Source of the DNA: Ruminococcus flavefaciens
GTDB lineage: Bacteria; Bacillota; Clostridia; Oscillospirales; Ruminococcaceae
Direction of reading: 5' to 3'
Assembly (NCBI GenBank): GCA_023667045.1
Contig: JAMPAU010000004.1
Coordinates: 80,589 to 144,588 of the forward strand
DNA length: 64,000 nucleotides
In this document: positions 51,048-59,914 of the stretch, piece after piece
Position numbering within the stretch: position 1 is the stretch's first letter
Layout: each line of letters starts with the position of its first letter
The notes under the pieces: generated by a model
Database searches by the model: none
What the model was told of the DNA's origin: nothing
The model's input: only the letters and a program-made list of their open reading frames with translations
Made by a program: the position numbers and the translations under genes

Positions 51048-52523
51048 TTAATCATAAATAACAAAACTGTCCTTGCCGTTTTTCTTGGCAGTAAAGAGAG
51101 CGATACTTGCACAGTCAAATATCTTGTCTGCCGTAAGACCATTATCGGGAGATACAGCAGTACCTATACTTACAGTTATCGGGAAAATTCCCCTGTCGGT
51201 CTGTGCAGAACTTCTGAAATCCGTACAGACTTCGGCACATTTTCTTGAAAGTTCCTTGCGTGTCATCATCTTGTCTTTTTCGCTTATGTTTATGAGTACT
51301 GCGAAAAGGTCTGTATCAATTCTTCCCATACATTCTGCCTTAGGGAAAAGCCTCTGTATTTCATTGACAAGACGACCTATATTTCCCTCTGCATAACTTC
51401 TGCCGAAAGTATATGACATTTCCCTGTAGTTATCCATATCAATGAGAAGAATTGCATGAGAGCCTTTCTGTTCTGAAAGAATATTGTCGGTTTTTTCCAT
51501 AAAAGCACCTTTTGTGAATATTGTGCTGAACTCCTCATCACGTGAACCCTCTCCGAGATTGGCGGCAACTACTCTTGCAGGGTCTGTAAGGCGTGATGTA
51601 AAGAAGATTCCGACAAGAACAGCAAGTATCGCTGAAACGCCTGCCATTATGTAAATGTATATCTGCATCTGGTCTTTTTCTTTCATGATTACGTCCGTCG
51701 GGACAGAGCATATAACATACCAGCCAATGTCACAGGAATTTACAGTAGTGAGATAAGTGTCGCCGAGAACTGTGGAAGCGTCTTTGCCCTCAACCTGCTG
51801 GCTTATTTCAAGCGGTAGGTTATTTCCTGTTTCGTCCTTTTCGGTTGAGTTCATTATTATGTATTTGTTGTCAGTAAGGCGTATGGTCATACCGCTTTCC
51901 GTTTCGGGATTTTCAAGAACTCCCGAAAGTTCAGATGTATATATAGATATTACAAGCAGTGCATTATCATGGATACGCTTTACATAGTAGATTCTCTCAT
52001 AGTCGTCCTGATAGCCGGTATACCATCCGTCAAGGGTGCGGTTTCGGGAAATCATATTTTCAAAGTCCTCAAACATTGTATCTCCGAAAAGACCTTTAGT
52101 ACCCTTTGAGATATTGCCGATTGTGTCGCCGTTGCGGTAAACTATGCCATAGTCTACAAAGTTTTCCATGAGACATATTCTTGAAAGTTCGTCGGAAATG
52201 ATTTTCTCGGTATTGATAGCCTCGTATTCGTCTTTTTCCTTGTCGGCTGTGTCGTATGTGTAAGCCTCGTCAATTGAAAAGGCAAGTGTTGCGGCGTTTT
52301 CCATGCGTGAAAGGTAGTTGTTTAGATTGATATTAAGCTGTGCATTGAGCGAAGATGTCATTGAGCTTACTTTATTTTTAAGAACATTTTCACTTGTATT
52401 TACGGCAAATAGCGTAACGCATATTATTGCCGTAACAACAATCATGGCATAGCCGATAATCATTGAAAATCTCATGCTTCTTATTTTCATAAGACCATAA
52501 GCTCTTTTTTCATTTCGTGTCAT
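51048..52523 (-). CDS. Membrane receptor with degenerate GGDEF domain
   Basis: The 491-residue protein has helices at about 20-42 and 288-308 flanking an extracellular Cache-like sensor of about 240 residues. The C-terminal GGDEF-fold domain (about 350-491) reads RIDTDLF where active diguanylate cyclases have R-x-GGDEF (DTDLF, 403-407). The metal and substrate contacts are therefore lost and cyclase activity is unlikely; it may bind nucleotide or act as a scaffold. AGGGGG precedes the ATG. The solute-binding lipoprotein gene follows in the same operon. Confidence 0.85.
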   Translation of the reverse strand: MTRNEKRAYGLMKIRSMRFSMIIGYAMIVVTAIICVTLFAVNTSENVLKNKVSSMTSSLNAQLNINLNNYLSRMENAATLAFSIDEAYTYDTADKEKDEYEAINTEKIISDELSRICLMENFVDYGIVYRNGDTIGNISKGTKGLFGDTMFEDFENMISRNRTLDGWYTGYQDDYERIYYVKRIHDNALLVISIYTSELSGVLENPETESGMTIRLTDNKYIIMNSTEKDETGNNLPLEISQQVEGKDASTVLGDTYLTTVNSCDIGWYVICSVPTDVIMKEKDQMQIYIYIMAGVSAILAVLVGIFFTSRLTDPARVVAANLGEGSRDEEFSTIFTKGAFMEKTDNILSEQKGSHAILLIDMDNYREMSYTFGRSYAEGNIGRLVNEIQRLFPKAECMGRIDTDLFAVLINISEKDKMMTRKELSRKCAEVCTDFRSSAQTDRGIFPITVSIGTAVSPDNGLTADKIFDCASIALFTAKKNGKDSFVIYD

Positions 52524-52603
52524 AATATTCCCCCTAATAATATTTTTTATTATAATATTATATCATATAATCAACGTTAATCTGTGAATTTTCTGTAAAC
52601 ATG

Positions 52604-52635
52604 AAAACTGCCGGAAAATATTTATCCGGCAGTTT
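52604..52635 (-). terminator. Terminator of the EAL gene
   Basis: AAAACTGCCGGA (52604-52615) and TCCGGCAGTTT (52625-52635) form an 11-bp stem, ending in TTTT on the minus strand, directly after the EAL stop codon. Confidence 0.75.
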
Positions 52636-52637
52636 CT

Positions 52638-54287
52638 TCAGAAATTTTTCTTTATAAATTCTTCAGCTGGAATAGGCTTGGAATAATAATATCCCTGAAA
52701 GCTCTTTATGCCGTAATTTCGCAGGAAGTCACGCATATCGGCTGTTTCAACTCCCTCAACGCATACTTCTGCTTTAAAAGCGTCGGCAAGCGAGGAGATG
52801 AATTTTACTGTGTTCTGGTCTGACTGGCTTTTTTCTATATCCTTGACAAACTCACGGTCTATTTTCACAGTATCAATCGGCAGGGTACGCAGAATGCCGA
52901 GTGAAGAAAAGCCTGTGCCGAAATCGTCGAGAGCAATTTTAATGCCGTGTTCTCTGAAATTTCTGAACATATTGTTTAGTATGTCAATATCAAGCAGACG
53001 GCATCTTTCTGTGATTTCAAGACAGAGATTTTCCGGCGGAAAACCTGTTTCCTCAAGTATATTGAAAACGTCGGAAACAAAGTCGCTTTTTTCGAGCTGT
53101 GCATATGATATATTTACATTCATGATAAAGTCGGGGTATTTTTCAAGGAAGATTTTTCCGTCGCTCATAGCCTGTCGGAGAATCCATTTTCCAAGCTCCG
53201 GAAAGAGTACATCCTGTTCAAGCACCGGAACAAACTGCACGGGCGGGACTGTACCGTATTTGTCGTTTTTCCAACGTATGAGAGCTTCCATGCCTTTGAG
53301 TTTTTCGGTATCGGCGTACATTATCGGCTGATAGCAGAGATAAAATCCTTTGCAGTTTTCAAGGACGCTATTTCTGATAACGTTTATAGTTTCAATTGAA
53401 TTTCTGTCTCTGCCGTTTTCGATATTATCAAAAACAACAATATCGCCGAGCCGTCTGTTTTTGGATTCATAGTATATATATTTAAGACATGAATATATTG
53501 TTTCGCTTTCAGTATTGAAATCCTTAAGCATCATAAGACCGGCATTAAGTGAGATACTGAGCCTTTCGTCTTCAACAAAGAAATTATGCGATACTTCTTC
53601 CTGAAGTTTTTTATATAGGTCGCCTGCCTTTTTTTCATCAAGAGTTTGGCTGATTATTGCAAACTTAGTACCGTCCATGCGGTAAACGTCGCCACAGCCG
53701 GAAAAGATATTCTGAATGCAAGAGGCAAACCGGCGGAGAACTTTATTTCCGAATTTATAGCCGTACATATCGTTTATAACGGAAAATCCTGTAATGCCGG
53801 TAATAATGATTGAACTTTTTTTCTTTTTCCATATCATAGCCTTTATGTCATCAAAGAATCCGTAAAGACTGCGGAGACCTGTTATAGTATCAATATAGCT
53901 GAGAGAACCATGATTTTTTATAGCTCCGGCGAAATACTCCGGCTCGCCGTTTTCGTCACGTATCACAGCACCCCTGCACGTACAGACCACATAGTTTCCG
54001 TCACCTGCTTTGGCACGGTACTGCATATTATGTCCTTTGTCCACACCTGCAAATATATTGCTTATGCTTTTCCGATAGCTTTCACGGTCGTCGGGGTGAA
54101 TATAGCTCTCCCATATCGTGCCAGCGTCTTTCATATAGCGGTCAGGCAGATTGAAATAATCAACCGCACTTTTTGACCACCGTGAATAATCGCTTTTCAT
54201 ATCACAGAGATATATATAACTTCCTTCTGCTATAATGGAAAAGGTTTCAAACATATTATCCAGTCTTTTAAGTCGATTTTTATCCAT
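52638..54287 (-). CDS. PAS-GGDEF-EAL c-di-GMP phosphodiesterase
   Basis: The 549-residue cytoplasmic protein has a PAS domain (about 15-125), a GGDEF-fold domain (135-290) and an EAL domain (305-549). The GGDEF motif is replaced by DGTKF (205-209), so cyclase activity is unlikely. The EAL site is intact: EAL 334-336, N392, E424, D454-D455, K475, E511 and Q531. It should hydrolyse c-di-GMP, perhaps under PAS control. The start at 54287 has GGAGGG upstream; a longer frame would begin inside the promoter. Confidence 0.93.
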   Translation of the reverse strand: MDKNRLKRLDNMFETFSIIAEGSYIYLCDMKSDYSRWSKSAVDYFNLPDRYMKDAGTIWESYIHPDDRESYRKSISNIFAGVDKGHNMQYRAKAGDGNYVVCTCRGAVIRDENGEPEYFAGAIKNHGSLSYIDTITGLRSLYGFFDDIKAMIWKKKKSSIIITGITGFSVINDMYGYKFGNKVLRRFASCIQNIFSGCGDVYRMDGTKFAIISQTLDEKKAGDLYKKLQEEVSHNFFVEDERLSISLNAGLMMLKDFNTESETIYSCLKYIYYESKNRRLGDIVVFDNIENGRDRNSIETINVIRNSVLENCKGFYLCYQPIMYADTEKLKGMEALIRWKNDKYGTVPPVQFVPVLEQDVLFPELGKWILRQAMSDGKIFLEKYPDFIMNVNISYAQLEKSDFVSDVFNILEETGFPPENLCLEITERCRLLDIDILNNMFRNFREHGIKIALDDFGTGFSSLGILRTLPIDTVKIDREFVKDIEKSQSDQNTVKFISSLADAFKAEVCVEGVETADMRDFLRNYGIKSFQGYYYSKPIPAEEFIKKNF

Positions 54288-54336
54288 TTTCAGCCCTCCC
54301 TGTATTTTTATAAAATGAATTTTATAATTCCATAAC

Positions 54337-54365
54337 ATTATATCACACTTTGAACATAATTTCAA
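54337..54365 (-). promoter_or_regulatory. Promoter of the EAL gene
   Basis: Minus-strand TTGAAA (54365-54360), 17 bp, TATAAT (54342-54337) with extended TGA, about 50 bp before the ATG. Confidence 0.8.
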
Positions 54366-54460
54366 GCTGTTTCACCAAAAAGACTGTATTTTTATGGAAA
54401 ATGACTAAAAATTACGGTATTTTTTTGACATTCGTATAAAAAGAAGTGTGGTTCTTGTGT

Positions 54461-54490
54461 GGGTATATGGTTTAGTTAAACTATATCCCC
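54461..54490. repeat. Imperfect 30-bp inverted repeat in the EAL-CotH gap
   Basis: GGGTATATGGTTTAG faces TTAAACTATATCCCC, with 12 of 15 positions complementary, centred on GTTTAGTTAAAC. It sits in the 405-bp divergent gap between the EAL and CotH promoters and may be an operator. The AT-rich bases from 54491 to 54640 show nothing else clear. Confidence 0.4.
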
Positions 54491-54640
54491 GAAAATAGTG
54501 TCAGCAATTCATAATTATTTTAATTATTAATTCAGCATTATAAATTATGCATTGCAAGAGTTATTCAGCATGAAATGGCAAAACGCTGTAATGAAAAATA
54601 CGACAATGTTATCAGTTACTTTCAAAAAGAATGCAGTTCT

Positions 54641-54668
54641 TTACAAAAACACTTAATTATGTTATAAT
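54641..54668 (+). promoter_or_regulatory. Promoter of the CotH-kinase gene
   Basis: TTACAA (54641-54646), 16 bp, TATAAT (54663-54668) with extended TGT. Transcription should start near 54675, which makes the TTG at 54675 an unlikely initiation codon. Confidence 0.7.
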
Positions 54669-54692
54669 ATACTATTGCCTTTTATAAAGGAA

Positions 54693-57086
54693 GTGATTCA
54701 TATAATTAGAGATTTTATACGGCTGATTTTTGCCGGAATAATTACCGCTGTGATTCTTGGTGCTGAATTTCCGCTGGAGACATATGCGGAATCGGGCGGT
54801 ATCAGCATAAATGAAGTATGTCCGGTTAATACATATTATGAAGCTCCAAACGGTGAGCTGTACGGCTGGATTGAACTGTACAATAATTCTTCAAAGGCTG
54901 TGGATATAAGCGGTTGGGGATTTTCCGACGACACGGCAGACAATATAAAATATACTCTGCCTGCCAGAACAGTTATTCAGTCCGGCGGAAGACTTGTCGT
55001 TTTCTGTTCTCCGGAAAATATACCTCTCGACATAACAGAAGAAAACAATACAGTGATACTTATAGACAGAAAGGGCAGGGAAGTGAGCCGTGTGGAGTTT
55101 GATAAACTGCCGGAGAATATTTCATACGGACAGTACCCAGACGGTAGCGGAAAATATTCCTCTATGGAATGCACTCCGCACAAGACAAATATCTCCCCTA
55201 ATGAGAATATTACAGTGCCAGTGCCGGAACTTTCACACGAGAGCGGTTTTTATGACAAGGACTTTATGCTGTCGGTGAAAGTCCCAGAGGGGACGACTGT
55301 ATATTATACTCTTGACGGCAGTGAACCCACAACCGATTCAAAGAAGTACAACGCCAATATAAGAGTATATGATAAATCTGATTCGCCTAACGTATGGAGT
55401 GCAAGGACTGATATAAGTTCATATGGAGCAGTCGCTCCGAAAGAAAAAGTAGACAAGGCTTTTGTGATGCGTGCGGTTGCTGTTGACGAAAAGGGCAGGA
55501 AAAGCGATACTGTCACGGCGGTTTATTTTCTCGGAAAGACAAACTCTTCTTATTATAAAGAGATGAAAGTTATTTCGATTGTCACCAACCCCGAAAATCT
55601 CTTTGATTACAACACCGGAATATATGTCAAGGGCAGAATATTTGATACGCAAAACTATAAAGGTGTTGAGGCTTGGAACATGGTAGCCAACTACACTCAA
55701 AAAGGCAGAGACTGGGAACGTCCGGCGGTCTTTGAGGTATTCGACAAGGGTGAAAAAGTATTGTCGGAAAACGTCGGAATACGCATAAAAGGTGCTACCT
55801 CACGCTCCACACCACAGAAAAGTTTCAATATATACGCCCGTGAGGAATACGGCAACAAAAAACTGGAGTATGATTTCTTTGACGGAAAAGCTGTAAACGC
55901 AGTCACCGGTAAAAAGGCTGAAAGTTATGATACTCTCACAATACGCAATGCCGGAAACGATACGGCTTATTCGTATCTCAGAGACAACATAAATCAGAAA
56001 CTTATAAGCGACCGTGACCTTACTATGCAGACTATGGAAGAATGCATGGTTTTTATTGACGGAGAGTTTTGGGGGTTCTATACCCTCACCGAAAAGACCG
56101 ACGACGGTTTTATTAAAAATCATTACGGCATAAAGAAGAAAAACGTTGCTATTATCAAAAACAGCGAACTGGAAGAGGGGACTGAAGAAGACCTACAGGA
56201 CTGGAACAGCCTTATATTAAAGTCCGCACGCACCGATATGACGGTTGATGAGAACTATGCGGAATTTTGCAGTAATGTTGATATTGACAGTCTGATAGAG
56301 TACTTTGCCGTGCAGATTTACTGGTGCAACGGCGACTGGCCTTGGAATAACCTTGCTGTATGGCGTTCTGACAAGATTGACAAGTCAAATACATATTCCG
56401 ACGGTAAATGGCGTATGCTTTTGTTTGATACGGACTTCACGACGGGTCTATACAAAAATACCGATACTGTTTATACGTCTGACACTTTTGCACGGTTAAA
56501 CGGCTATACCGACAGCATAAGCAGGACTTTTATGAATCTCCTCAGAAATCCGGATTTCAAGGAAAAATTCTGTACTGTCTTCATGGATTTGGCAAATTAT
56601 AATTTCAGTCCGGAAAGAACAGATAAAATCATTGAGGAGTACAGGGAAAAATACCGCCAGCAGATTCTTGATACGTGCGAGAGATTCTATGCAAGTACTT
56701 TCATCGGTGCTGACGGCGTGAGCAGGTTTGACAGCGAAATGGACGTTATAGCAGACTTCTACCGGAATCGTTTCACATATGCAACAGACAGTCTGAAAAG
56801 GTCTTTATGGCTCGGCGGTTCGCTGAACAACGTGACAGTTCGGAAAAGCACACAGGGTAACGTAACTGTAAATACCGTCACTCCGGACATATCCGGCAAG
56901 GACTGGTGCGGTCAGTATTTTTCAGACTATAAGATAACTCTTAAAGCTGTTGCAAAGTCGGGGTATGAGTTCGAGAAGTGGGAGATAACCGGAACAAAGC
57001 TATCGGCGAAAGAAATAAAGTCTCCAGAAATAAATATACTTCCCGACAGCGACATAACTGTTAAAGCCGTATTCAAGAAATCATAA
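54693..57086 (+). CDS. Secreted CotH-kinase protein with lamin-tail domain
   Basis: The protein (about 797 residues) has a signal peptide, a lamin-tail-like domain (ISINEVCPVNTYYEAPNGEL, WIELYNNSSKAVDISGWGF), a chitobiase-type segment (TTVYYTLDGSEPTT), and a CotH kinase domain (VGIRIKGATSRSTPQKSFN, FWGFYTLTEKTDDGFI, WRMLLFDTDFTTG). It ends in a beta repeat (YEFEKWEITGTKL). CotH-type kinases phosphorylate secreted proteins; in ruminococci they occur among cellulosomal proteins, but no dockerin is seen. The start is unclear: the GTG at 54693 is too close to AAAGGAAG, while an ATA at 54702 is ideally spaced. The end overlaps the convergent gene by six bases. Confidence 0.87.
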   Translation: MIHIIRDFIRLIFAGIITAVILGAEFPLETYAESGGISINEVCPVNTYYEAPNGELYGWIELYNNSSKAVDISGWGFSDDTADNIKYTLPARTVIQSGGRLVVFCSPENIPLDITEENNTVILIDRKGREVSRVEFDKLPENISYGQYPDGSGKYSSMECTPHKTNISPNENITVPVPELSHESGFYDKDFMLSVKVPEGTTVYYTLDGSEPTTDSKKYNANIRVYDKSDSPNVWSARTDISSYGAVAPKEKVDKAFVMRAVAVDEKGRKSDTVTAVYFLGKTNSSYYKEMKVISIVTNPENLFDYNTGIYVKGRIFDTQNYKGVEAWNMVANYTQKGRDWERPAVFEVFDKGEKVLSENVGIRIKGATSRSTPQKSFNIYAREEYGNKKLEYDFFDGKAVNAVTGKKAESYDTLTIRNAGNDTAYSYLRDNINQKLISDRDLTMQTMEECMVFIDGEFWGFYTLTEKTDDGFIKNHYGIKKKNVAIIKNSELEEGTEEDLQDWNSLILKSARTDMTVDENYAEFCSNVDIDSLIEYFAVQIYWCNGDWPWNNLAVWRSDKIDKSNTYSDGKWRMLLFDTDFTTGLYKNTDTVYTSDTFARLNGYTDSISRTFMNLLRNPDFKEKFCTVFMDLANYNFSPERTDKIIEEYREKYRQQILDTCERFYASTFIGADGVSRFDSEMDVIADFYRNRFTYATDSLKRSLWLGGSLNNVTVRKSTQGNVTVNTVTPDISGKDWCGQYFSDYKITLKAVAKSGYEFEKWEITGTKLSAKEIKSPEINILPDSDITVKAVFKKS

Positions 57087-58673
57087 CTTCCATTTGTCAC
57101 AGAGTTTGTTTATAGCTTCAGTAAGTTTACGCATATCTGCATTAGTTCTGCCGTCGGAATTCTGTATAAGACGGTACAATCTGTCAGAGGCTGTGAGCAG
57201 ATTGGTGTAGTAGATATTTTCATTGGCGTGCGATTTCTTGGTAACCGGACGTGGTTCAGCATCGTAAGTTACTATGCCGTTTGTGATGTCAAATTCCGCA
57301 CTGCTGTAAGGCACGTATACGTCCGCACCAAGTTCATCACGGAGCTTCTGGGCGAAAGTTTCAGATGATACAGAATCGCCGTGATTGATAAAGAACTTTC
57401 TTACTCCGGAAATCGACTCAGCCCATTTCATCAGACCGGCAGAATCTGCGTGACCGCTTACACCGGGTAACTGTAGTATCTTTGCAGAGACGGTTACAGT
57501 TTCGCCGAAAAGCTTGACCTTTTTTGCACCGTCAACAAGACTTCTGCCGAGAGTGTTTATAGCCTGATAGCCCACAAAAAGTATAGTATTTTCGGATTTC
57601 CATAGATTGTGCTTCAGATGATGCTTGATACGTCCGGCTTCACACATACCGCTTGCGGAGATAATAACTTTAGGTCGGGTATCGTCGTTTATGGCACGTG
57701 AATCGTCACTTGTTATGGTTCTTATAAGACCGTCAAAAGATATGGGGTTTATGCCCTGTCTCACGAAAGAAAGAGCCTCATCGTCGTAACAGCTTTCACG
57801 GTTGTTAATGAAAATGTCGGTAGCCTCGTTTGCAAGCGGACTGTCCACGTATACCGGAAAATCTTCATGACCGCTGATTAATTTGTCGGCTTTTATCTGA
57901 CGTATAAAATAAAGCATTTCTTGAGTTCTGCCGACTGCAAACGACGGTATAATGACGCTACCGCCCCTGTCGAAAGTCTTCTGAAGAACGTCGGCAAGAG
58001 CAGTGACGTAATCTGTCGGGCGGTTGTGTATTCTGTTTCCGTATGTTGATTCCATTATAACATAGTCGGCGGTCTCAATGTATTGTGGGTCACGGATAAG
58101 AGGCTGATTTATGTTTCCTATGTCGCCGGAGAATACTATACGGCGTGATGTACCGTCTTCTGTGAGGTCGATTATTACGCTTGCCGAGCCGAGAAGATGT
58201 CCTGCGTCACGGAATGATACTGTTATTCCGTCGCATATGTCAACCGGCGTATCATAGGGGTGAGGCACGAATAATTCCGACGCACCTATAGCCTCGTTCA
58301 TGGTGTAGAGAGGTTCATATTCTTCATCTCCACGACGGCGTGCCTTGCGGTTTTTCCATTCCGCCTCAAACTCCTGTATATGTGCAGAATCACGGAGCAT
58401 GACAGAGCAGAGATTAGCGGTAGCCTTTGTGGAATGTATTTCACCGCTGAATCCTCCGGCATAGAGCAGTGGGAGCATTCCGGAGTGGTCTATGTGGGCG
58501 TGAGTAAGAAGTACAAAATCTATATCAGACGGAGCAACGGGTATCTGAGCATTTTCAAAAGAATCCTCGCCCTGTTCCATTCCGAAATCCACAAGAAATT
58601 TTTTACCGCAGGCTTCAATATATGTACAGCTTCCGGTAACTTCATGATTAGCACCTATAAACGTCATTTTCAT
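57081..58673 (-). CDS. Metallo-beta-lactamase/beta-CASP RNA-nuclease-like protein
   Basis: The 530 residues hold the metal-binding HAHIDHSG, the GSASVII and FSGDIG motifs, the beta-CASP segment (STYGNR...GGSVIIPSFAVGRTQEM) and the closing PGVSGHADSAGL. This is the CPSF-like/YsgI group, a metal-dependent RNA endo- or exonuclease distinct from RNase J. CAAAGGAGGT precedes the ATG at 58673. Confidence 0.9.
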   Translation of the reverse strand: MKMTFIGANHEVTGSCTYIEACGKKFLVDFGMEQGEDSFENAQIPVAPSDIDFVLLTHAHIDHSGMLPLLYAGGFSGEIHSTKATANLCSVMLRDSAHIQEFEAEWKNRKARRRGDEEYEPLYTMNEAIGASELFVPHPYDTPVDICDGITVSFRDAGHLLGSASVIIDLTEDGTSRRIVFSGDIGNINQPLIRDPQYIETADYVIMESTYGNRIHNRPTDYVTALADVLQKTFDRGGSVIIPSFAVGRTQEMLYFIRQIKADKLISGHEDFPVYVDSPLANEATDIFINNRESCYDDEALSFVRQGINPISFDGLIRTITSDDSRAINDDTRPKVIISASGMCEAGRIKHHLKHNLWKSENTILFVGYQAINTLGRSLVDGAKKVKLFGETVTVSAKILQLPGVSGHADSAGLMKWAESISGVRKFFINHGDSVSSETFAQKLRDELGADVYVPYSSAEFDITNGIVTYDAEPRPVTKKSHANENIYYTNLLTASDRLYRLIQNSDGRTNADMRKLTEAINKLCDKWKL

Positions 58674-58704
58674 AAAAAATACCTCCTTTGATTAAGTTAC
58701 AACA

Positions 58705-58733
58705 ATTATAACATATTATCAGCTGAATTTCAA
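58705..58733 (-). promoter_or_regulatory. Promoter of the beta-CASP nuclease gene
   Basis: Minus-strand TTGAAA (58733-58728), 17 bp, TATAAT (58710-58705) with extended TGT, about 32 bp before the ATG. Confidence 0.8.
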
Positions 58734-58797
58734 TAGTTTTTGTGCGATTTATTTAAAATCAGTGATATTGTTTAATAATTTATTTTTTATAAACCAC

Positions 58798-58826
58798 TTG
58801 ATTTTTACTGAATTTTATGATATAAT
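58798..58826 (+). promoter_or_regulatory. tRNA-Ser promoter
   Basis: TTGATT (58798-58803), 17 bp, TATAAT (58821-58826) with extended TGA, 15 bp before the mature tRNA. Confidence 0.85.
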
Positions 58827-58841
58827 GGTATAGTAATTTGC

Positions 58842-58932
58842 GGAGACGTATCGAAGTGGTCATAACGAGAACGACTCGAAATCGTTTGAGCGGTAACACG
58901 CTCCGTGGGTTCGAATCCCACCGTCTCCGCCA
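58842..58932 (+). tRNA. tRNA-Ser (anticodon CGA)
   Basis: The 91-nt gene has the acceptor stem GGAGACG/CGTCTCC, serine discriminator G and encoded CCA. The anticodon arm AACGA-CTCGAAA-TCGTT gives anticodon CGA (reads UCG). A long variable arm (GAGCGGTAACACGCTC) and T arm GTGGG-TTCGAAT-CCCAC complete a class II tRNA-Ser. It has its own promoter and terminator. Confidence 0.96.
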
Positions 58933-58945
58933 GAATATTTTAAGG

Positions 58946-58972
58946 AAAGTCCGGACAGCCGGACTTTTTTTA
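58946..58972 (+). terminator. tRNA-Ser terminator
   Basis: AAAGTCCGG-ACAG-CCGGACTTT is followed by T5, 14 bases after the CCA end. Confidence 0.9.
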
Positions 58973-59001
58973 TAAAATTTTCCGGTACTTTATTGATGTT
59001 A

Positions 59002-59030
59002 TTGACAAAAGTTGTAATATATGTTATAAT
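59002..59030 (+). promoter_or_regulatory. Strong promoter with a 240-nt leader before the yqeG-like gene
   Basis: A perfect TTGACA (59002-59007), 17 bp, perfect TATAAT (59025-59030) with extended TGT. The start near 59037 is far from the next intact gene (59274); the leader contains a broken reading frame. Confidence 0.85.
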
Positions 59031-59074
59031 TTTTTAGGAGATTAATGTCGTTTTTTGAAAATCTGAATTATTAA

Positions 59075-59252
59075 GGCAGAATCATTTCCGCCGGAGGTAT
59101 TAAAAAACTATACTCATATATGAAAGACTGTTGGTACACTTTATGGAAGTATTGAAAGTAACATAGCTGGAATTATAAACAGCTTTCAGAGGATTGACGA
59201 AATAAAAAAGCGTTTCGGCGATGACTTCTGCGGACAGATAATATATGCTTAA
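59075..59252 (+). pseudogene. Possible frameshifted gene remnant
   Basis: Two overlapping frames read as one protein if joined near 59130: GRIISAGGIKKLYSYMKD, then TVGTLYGSIESNIAGII and SFQRIDEIKKRFGDDFCGQ to a stop at 59252. Neither half has a usable start and the join needs a one-base shift. It lies in the leader behind a very strong promoter. I do not recognise the family. Confidence 0.3.
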
Positions 59253-59273
59253 AAACAATCAAGGAGTATAAGA

Positions 59274-59786
59274 ATGCTGAAAAAATTTTATCCGTCAGTA
59301 TATGCCGACAGTGTTTTTTCCATTGACTATGAAAAACTATACAGAAAAGGCTGTCGGGGCATTATATTTGATATTGACAATACATTGGTACATCACGGTG
59401 ATAACTCAAATGAAAAAGTAGATGAACTTTTCCGCCGTCTTCATGAAATAGGATTCAAAACTGTCCTTCTTACTGACAACGACGAAGAACGTGTACAAAG
59501 ACTTATCCGGAATATTGACACTCCTTACGTATGCGATGCAGGAAAACCCGACCCGAAAGGCTTTTTGCAGGCGGTCGGAATAATGAAACTCCGGAAAAAG
59601 CAGACTGTTGTTGTAGGCGACCAGATTTTTACGGATATTCTTGGTGCAAACAGAGCAGGAATAAAAAGCATAATGGTTAAGTTTATAAGACTTCCGGAAG
59701 AAAAATATATAGGAAAAAGACGTTATCTTGAAAAGCTGATACTGCTTTTTGACAGGCGTAAGAAGTGGAGCAGGAAAAGTTGCTGA
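59274..59786 (+). CDS. YqeG-family HAD phosphatase
   Basis: The 170-residue HAD protein shows motif I GIIFDIDNTLVHHGD, motif II VLLTDNDEERV, the lysine in GKPDPKG and motif III VVGDQIFTDILGANRAG. YqeG proteins are related to phosphatidylglycerophosphate phosphatase Gep4, and this role is plausible but unproven. AAGGAG lies upstream of the ATG. Bacterial yqeG usually neighbours ribosome-assembly or aroE genes; here it stands alone between a remnant and a flippase. Confidence 0.88.
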   Translation: MLKKFYPSVYADSVFSIDYEKLYRKGCRGIIFDIDNTLVHHGDNSNEKVDELFRRLHEIGFKTVLLTDNDEERVQRLIRNIDTPYVCDAGKPDPKGFLQAVGIMKLRKKQTVVVGDQIFTDILGANRAGIKSIMVKFIRLPEEKYIGKRRYLEKLILLFDRRKKWSRKSC

Positions 59787-59847
59787 CAAAAAATTTATTG
59801 CTGACAATCATTACAGAATAACAGATAATAGTCTGAAAATATATAAT

Positions 59848-59883
59848 ACAGCGGATAGTAATATATGACTGTCCGCTGTTTTG
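59848..59883 (+). terminator. Terminator after the yqeG-like gene
   Basis: ACAGCGGATAGT (59848-59859) pairs with ACTGTCCGCTGT (59868-59879) with one G-U, followed by TTT. Confidence 0.7.
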
Positions 59884-59914
59884 GTACAATCTAATATATC
59901 AGAGGTGAAAAAAT

